This document shows, piece after piece, positions 6,266 to 7,845 of a stretch of 7,845 nt of DNA. The notes beneath the pieces were generated by a model that ran no database searches, was not told the origin of the DNA, and saw only the letters and a program-made list of their open reading frames with translations. The position numbers and the translations under genes are program-made. The DNA is taken from assembly GCA_964576115.1 (NCBI GenBank), contig CAZNUA010000094.1:1-7845 (forward strand), in the 5' to 3' direction. Position 1 is the stretch's first letter. Each line of letters opens with the position of its first letter. This DNA is from CAYSYY01 sp964576115 [NCBI: uncultured Gemmatimonadota bacterium]. GTDB taxonomy: Bacteria > Blakebacterota > Blakebacteria > Blakebacterales.

Positions 6266-7392
6266 GCGCCGCCGCCGGACAGTTTCTGAAGTCGCTGGCG
6301 CGCAGCTTCAGCGCGATCAGCCTCTACGCCGACGGCCATCCCGCCCGGGTCCAGGCAGCCGACGATGTGTACAACGCCCTGACTGCACTGCTTGTCGAGC
6401 ACCCGAGACCGACCTTTACCCTGCTCGAAGGCGGCGTTATCTACAACAACCAGCCCCTGCGGGAGTTCCGCGACTGGGCGCCGGGACGCAACCTGGCCGC
6501 CGTGGACGTCGAACGCTTCGAGTTCACCCCGGGAATCCAGCGGGAGGAAGTGGATTACTTTCTGCTCGAGCTGGCGGTCCGGATCGGGAGCCGCGGCAAG
6601 CAGGCCCCGCCCCCCCGCTATCATCCCAACATCGATTACGGTCCCATCCGACGCGATGACGAGGAATCGGCCGACATCAATCTCGGGGAGCAGCGAGTCA
6701 CCGTCGACGAGTTGCACGACGAGGCGATAAAAAAAGGAAAGGTACCCATCGAACTGGCCCGCAATGTGATCGATACCCTCTCGATGGCGATGCAATCCGA
6801 AGGCCAGCTCCTGGTCCCCCTCGTGCCCCTGCGCGAGACCGACGAATACACCACCGTACATGCCATGAACACCTCGGTCCTGGCGATGGCTCTGGGGGAG
6901 TTTCTGAATCTCTCGGCCCCCGACGTGCGGGTCATCGGAGAAGCCGGTCTGCTGCACGATGTCGGCAAGGTCTCGGTGCCGCTCGAGATCCTGAACAAGC
7001 CCGACAAGCTCGACGAACGGGAATGGGAGATCATGCGAACCCACCCGGTCGAGGGCGCCAAGATCATCCTGGCCTCCGGGGGTGACCTGACCCTGCCGGC
7101 CATGGCCGCTTACGAGCACCATCTGAAGTGGAACGGTGAGGGGGGCTACCCCGACCTGCTCTGGCCCCGCCGGCCGCATCGCATCAGCCAGTTCATTCAC
7201 CTCTGCGACGCCTACGACGCCATGCGTACAAAGCGTCCCTTCCAGGCGCCGCTGCCGCACGAGGAGATTCTCGCCATTCTCGAAAAGGGCGCCGGAGTGG
7301 AGTTCGAGCCCGAAATCGTCAACTGTTTCACCCGCATGATGCGCGAGTGGGTCTCCCAGATGGTGATCGCCGACGGCGAGGAGACGAGCTGA
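6262..7392 (+). CDS. HD-GYP domain protein (predicted c-di-GMP phosphodiesterase)
   Basis: A 376-residue protein. The ATG at 6262 overlaps the previous gene's stop (ATGA), and GGAG (6250-6253) lies 8 nt upstream; the open frame continues upstream inside the HEAT gene, but that part is a shadow. Residues 1-112 are the shared module with YADGHPAR at 22-29 and IQREEVDYFLLELAVRI at its end. Residues about 195-365 are the HD-GYP domain: H200, HDVGK with H232-D233, H261 in RTHPVEGA, EHH with H286-H287, GYP at 295-297, and D316 in LCDAYDAM. The usual metal ligands are all present, so it should hydrolyse c-di-GMP (or a related cyclic dinucleotide). The residue after HH is Leu rather than the common Glu (HHLKWNGEGGYP), a variation around the motif. 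There is no receiver or membrane region; input may come through the N-terminal module and the HEAT partner. A lower-GC patch with seven A's occurs at 6729-6735. Confidence 0.92.
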   Translation: MSAAAGQFLKSLARSFSAISLYADGHPARVQAADDVYNALTALLVEHPRPTFTLLEGGVIYNNQPLREFRDWAPGRNLAAVDVERFEFTPGIQREEVDYFLLELAVRIGSRGKQAPPPRYHPNIDYGPIRRDDEESADINLGEQRVTVDELHDEAIKKGKVPIELARNVIDTLSMAMQSEGQLLVPLVPLRETDEYTTVHAMNTSVLAMALGEFLNLSAPDVRVIGEAGLLHDVGKVSVPLEILNKPDKLDEREWEIMRTHPVEGAKIILASGGDLTLPAMAAYEHHLKWNGEGGYPDLLWPRRPHRISQFIHLCDAYDAMRTKRPFQAPLPHEEILAILEKGAGVEFEPEIVNCFTRMMREWVSQMVIADGEETS

Positions 7393-7428
7393 GATCGATC
7401 ACGGACAGAGCGGGGCATTCCAAAAGAA

Positions 7429-7460
7429 ATGTGCCGGATTGAGTGCTCAATCCGGCACAT
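7429..7460 (-). terminator. Long perfect hairpin between convergent genes
   Basis: Fifteen-base arms at 7429-7443 and 7446-7460 are exact reverse complements (core GTGCCGGATT / AATCCGGCAC) around TG. Read on the minus strand the stem is followed by TTCTTTTGG, a modest T tract, so it fits an intrinsic terminator for the right-hand minus gene. On the plus strand it lies 37 nt after the HD-GYP stop but has no T tract, and may act there as an RNA end-stabilising hairpin. Confidence 0.65.
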
Positions 7461-7496
7461 CCTGAACAGGGTATGAAAGGCTGCCTGAAAAGGGAC

Positions 7497-7523
7497 ACTG
7501 CCGGGCCGTATCAGCCCGGCAGT
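7497..7523 (-). terminator. Intrinsic terminator of the right-edge minus-strand gene
   Basis: Ten-base perfect arms ACTGCCGGGC (7497-7506) and GCCCGGCAGT (7514-7523) with a 7-nt loop. On the minus strand the stem is followed by GTCCCTTTTC. It begins 23 nt after the stop of the right-edge gene, a usual terminator position. Confidence 0.65.
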
Positions 7524-7545
7524 ATGCGTCTCGCAGACGAGGGCT

Positions 7546-7845
7546 CTATCCGAGCAGATCCGCTATCAGGTCCTCGAGATCGGTCCTGAAGTCGGTCAAC
7601 CCATCACCGGTCACGAAGTCTTTGGGGCGTTCCTGCCCATCCGCGTGCTTCAGGACGTCATTCAGCTGTTCAGCGGCCAGCACGTAATTCCCCGCCTCGA
7701 TCATGTTCTGGGCCGACGCCAGCATGTGCCCGAGCGCCCGCGCCTTGTTACCCGCTGAATTCCCTTTGCCCACACCCTCGATCGTCTTCCCCAGGTTTCC
7801 ATCATAATAATCGATCAGCGCGGCGATTTGATCTTCAGGGGTGGA
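7546..7845 (-). CDS. C-terminal helical domain of a larger protein (5' end outside window)
   Basis: The last 99 codons of a minus-strand gene whose start lies beyond the right edge; the frame is open to base 7845, so the GTG at 7773 should not be taken as the start. The visible part is an alpha-helical domain: TPEDQIAALIDYYDG, a glycine turn TIEGVGKGNSAGNK, then KARALGHMLASAQNMIEAGN and YVLAAEQLNDVLKHADGQ, a turn PKDFVTGDG, and a last helix DFRTDLEDLIADLLG. Such a compact helical end with a 'GxG...K' turn and a paired 'A..lieaG.y..A..qL' helix hairpin resembles FIMAH-like domains found at the C-termini of large secreted bacterial proteins, but that match is from memory and tentative. Two hairpins follow the stop and likely terminate its transcript. 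Confidence 0.65.
   Translation of the reverse strand, partial: STPEDQIAALIDYYDGNLGKTIEGVGKGNSAGNKARALGHMLASAQNMIEAGNYVLAAEQLNDVLKHADGQERPKDFVTGDGLTDFRTDLEDLIADLLG

Noticed and set aside
6729-6735. Run of seven A's in the HD-GYP gene as a slippery frameshift site
   Set aside because: The zero frame continues into the intact HD-GYP domain, no downstream pseudoknot or alternative long frame was seen, and AAA-AAA is simply Lys-Lys here.
5608-7260. A 550-codon antisense frame on the minus strand across the HEAT and HD-GYP genes
   Set aside because: It lies opposite two well-supported genes with recognisable domains. Its product is low-complexity (Arg/Ser/Gly-rich towards the end) with no motif, typical of an antisense shadow in GC-rich DNA.

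Overview
This is a GC-rich bacterial window from a Gram-negative-like organism: there is a secretory signal peptide, a c-di-GMP HD-GYP protein and strongly GC-ending codons. I cannot place it taxonomically from sequence alone. The combination of genes (HEAT and HD-GYP proteins sharing a 'YxxGHPAR' module, a DUF5683-like envelope protein, a split RLAN/ATP-grasp pair) recalls Deltaproteobacteria-, Gemmatimonadota- or similar-type genomes, but that is inference.

Left half, minus strand, read right to left. A decayed GyrI-like (SHS2) gene (4075-3833) keeps a strong ribosome binding site and an unbroken frame but carries three in-frame stops. A possible 40-residue small protein (3769-3647) follows. 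Then comes a compact, overlapping three-gene operon: a stand-alone RLAN-domain protein (3637-2975), a RimK-like ATP-grasp ligase (2987-2094), and a GNAT acetyltransferase fused to a C39-like cysteine peptidase (2101-980). Overlaps of 13 and 8 nt indicate translational coupling. The three proteins together predict a peptide or amide-bond forming, trimming and acylating system of unknown substrate; this is the most intriguing part of the window. After a 171-nt gap lies the 5' part of a secreted or envelope protein with a DUF5683-like LPGSGQ motif, which runs off the left edge.

Right half, plus strand. After a plausible sigma70-type promoter and a leader hairpin there is a two-gene operon with a 4-nt ATGA overlap: a 665-residue HEAT-repeat protein (4268-6265) and a 376-residue HD-GYP protein (6262-7392). 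Both begin with what looks like the same N-terminal module, so they are probably functional partners in c-di-GMP signalling.

Right edge. Two strong hairpins (7429-7460 and 7497-7523) separate the HD-GYP gene from a convergent minus-strand gene, of which only the last 99 codons, a C-terminal helical domain, are inside the window. No tRNA, rRNA, CRISPR array or insertion sequence was seen.
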